From: Clostridia bacterium
Lineage (GTDB): Bacteria; Bacillota; Clostridia; Caldicoprobacterales; Caldicoprobacteraceae
Length of the DNA stretch: 53,127 bases
Direction: 5' to 3'
NCBI GenBank assembly: GCA_017577715.1
Contig: PKRC01000014.1
Location: 1-53,127, forward strand
Position 1 is the first letter of the stretch, and the number at the start of each line of letters is the position of its first letter. Under the pieces are notes generated by a model, which saw only the letters and a list, made by a program, of their open reading frames with translations, did not search any database and had not been told where the DNA came from. Positions 52,176 to 53,127 of the stretch are shown here, piece after piece. The position numbers were made by a program, and so were the translations under genes.

Positions 52176-52820
52176 TTGAAGGTAGCATGGAGTAGCTCCC
52201 ATGCGGAATTTTTAATAAGCGATTCGTATTACTTTTCTACATTAGAGCAGGAAAGCCGAAAGAGGGGCATAGAGATAGCGGAAGTGGCCGATTTCGATGA
52301 GCTGTTCCGTTATCCCGTAATAGTGTTTAATTATAGCGAAAAGCCCTTCGATGAGCCAGAGATAAAGGCCATCGAGAGGGCTGTTGAAGATGGAAAGCGG
52401 ATCATTTTCACGGCGCACTTCAACAACAAGGATAACGTTGCCGAAATATGCAATGCCGTGGCTGAAAGGTTTGGAATGCGGCTTAAGATGGACGAGGTGG
52501 TTGATGAGAACAATTTTGACGAAGGCGATTGCCGCATGGTGATCACCTCCAGGGTGGAAGCTTATGCCCAAGGCGTAAACCAAGTGGTGTTTCCATATAG
52601 CGCTCCCATAGAGGCGCTGCATCCCGATGTGCGCGTAGTGGTGCGGGGCGAAGAATCGGCTCTTACTGGCTCGAGGGAGAGGGCGCCCATCATGGCGGCC
52701 GAACGGAAGATGCCCTCGGGAGGGAGTTTGGTGGTGTGCGGCAGCTGCCTCTTTTGGGACAACTATTCCATAATGCGTAAGGACAATTTGGCCTTTTCAA
52801 TCAATCTGCTCAGCATGTGA
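52176..52820 (+). CDS. hypothetical protein, possible DUF4350/GATase-like fold
   Basis: 214 residues; starts MKVAWSSSHAEFLISDSYYF. The pattern FDELFRYPVIVFNYSEKPFDEPEI...AVEDGKRIIFTAHFNNKDN and the final GGSLVVCGSCLFWDNYSIMRKDNLAFSINLLSM resembles the GATase-like domains of DUF4350/GldG-type proteins, where a 'GGxLVVxGDSxFxxNxxI...DN...FxxNLxxW' strand is common. That is by eye only; the call is weak. The TTG start has GGGAGGGGATGATATC ahead. It lies directly before the rRNA promoter. Confidence 0.55.
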   Translation: MKVAWSSSHAEFLISDSYYFSTLEQESRKRGIEIAEVADFDELFRYPVIVFNYSEKPFDEPEIKAIERAVEDGKRIIFTAHFNNKDNVAEICNAVAERFGMRLKMDEVVDENNFDEGDCRMVITSRVEAYAQGVNQVVFPYSAPIEALHPDVRVVVRGEESALTGSRERAPIMAAERKMPSGGSLVVCGSCLFWDNYSIMRKDNLAFSINLLSM

Positions 52821-52946
52821 ATAGATGCTTTTATCCTGATAGGCTTTATCAGAAAAGCAGTTTTAATCTATAGCAGCTGTCGACCGGAAAGGGTTGACGA
52901 CGTCACAGGGGAGCGTAATGCCCAGTAAAAGGAACGAAAAAGGGTA

Positions 52947-53127
52947 TTGACAAAGGGGATGTGATTTGGTAGTATAGAGTTTGTCGCTTGGGAGAGCGGC
53001 TTAAGATTGGTCCTTGAAAACTGAACAGTGGGAGAAGCCAGGTCAATTCCGGAGAGTGAGCCTTGAGGCTCAAAGCTTGAAGGAATAAACGGTGTAAATA
53101 AAGATTTGATATAAATTTAAGTGAAGA
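52947..53127 (+). promoter_or_regulatory. rRNA operon promoter and leader
   Basis: TTGACA (52947-52952), 17-bp spacer, TAGTAT (52970-52975). The leader contains TCCTTGAAAACTGAACAGTG (53011-53030), a sequence seen ahead of 16S rRNA and between rRNA genes in many Firmicutes. No gene follows before the window ends at 53127, so a 16S rRNA gene probably starts shortly beyond it. Confidence 0.75.

Overview
The window reads as a chromosomal segment of a spore-forming, Gram-positive member of the Clostridia. The evidence is a division and cell-wall (dcw) cluster that runs into spoIIGA-sigE-sigG, two T-box tRNA-sensing leaders, AddAB in place of RecBCD, YtxC, YlmC/YmxH and SpoVD-type sporulation proteins, and strong Shine-Dalgarno (SD) sequences with many TTG starts. 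MurE carries the DNPR motif of meso-diaminopimelate-adding enzymes. The species cannot be named from the sequence alone; a moderately GC-rich thermophilic clostridial lineage such as Mahella or Caldicoprobacter would fit, but that is a guess.

Left part (1-6.5 kb): the end of an insertion sequence lies at the left edge. Next come two LplB/YtcP-type sugar ABC permeases and a lipoprotein binding protein with no ATPase gene, then tRNA-Thr(CGU) and tRNA-Pro(CGG), pgsA, and a convergent GH4 alpha-galactosidase. Middle-left (6.7-18.1 kb): addB-addA, a valine T-box, a small membrane protein, valS and folC. Middle (18.2-29.7 kb): a small unknown gene, a YVTN beta-propeller protein, a PHP-domain protein, ytxC, a threonine T-box with thrS, a LacI-family regulator behind three identical palindromic operators, and a heterodimeric ABC exporter.

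Right part (29.9-50.8 kb): mraZ, rsmH, ftsL, spoVD, murE, murF, mraY, murD, ftsW/spoVE, murA, divIB, two DUF881 genes, sbp (DUF1290), ftsZ, spoIIGA, sigE, sigG, ylmC, nrdR and pgeF. This joins peptidoglycan precursor synthesis, septum assembly and the mother-cell and forespore sigma factors in one block. murG, murB, murC and ftsA are not in it. The edge holds ychF (minus strand), an unknown gene, and a strong promoter with an rRNA-type leader, so a 16S rRNA gene probably begins just beyond the window.

There is no defence island, prophage or CRISPR array. The most interesting under-described signals are regulatory: (i) the operator TTATACGTATAA, three copies spaced 93 and 31 bp at the LacI gene and a near-copy inside the sugar-transport operon; (ii) a 14-bp perfect inverted repeat that buries the murA ribosome-binding site, at the point where murG usually sits; (iii) an AddB without a recognisable Walker A and with altered iron-sulfur cysteine spacing; (iv) several short translated-looking ORFs and leader hairpins. 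All sequence comparisons here were made by eye; no database search was run.
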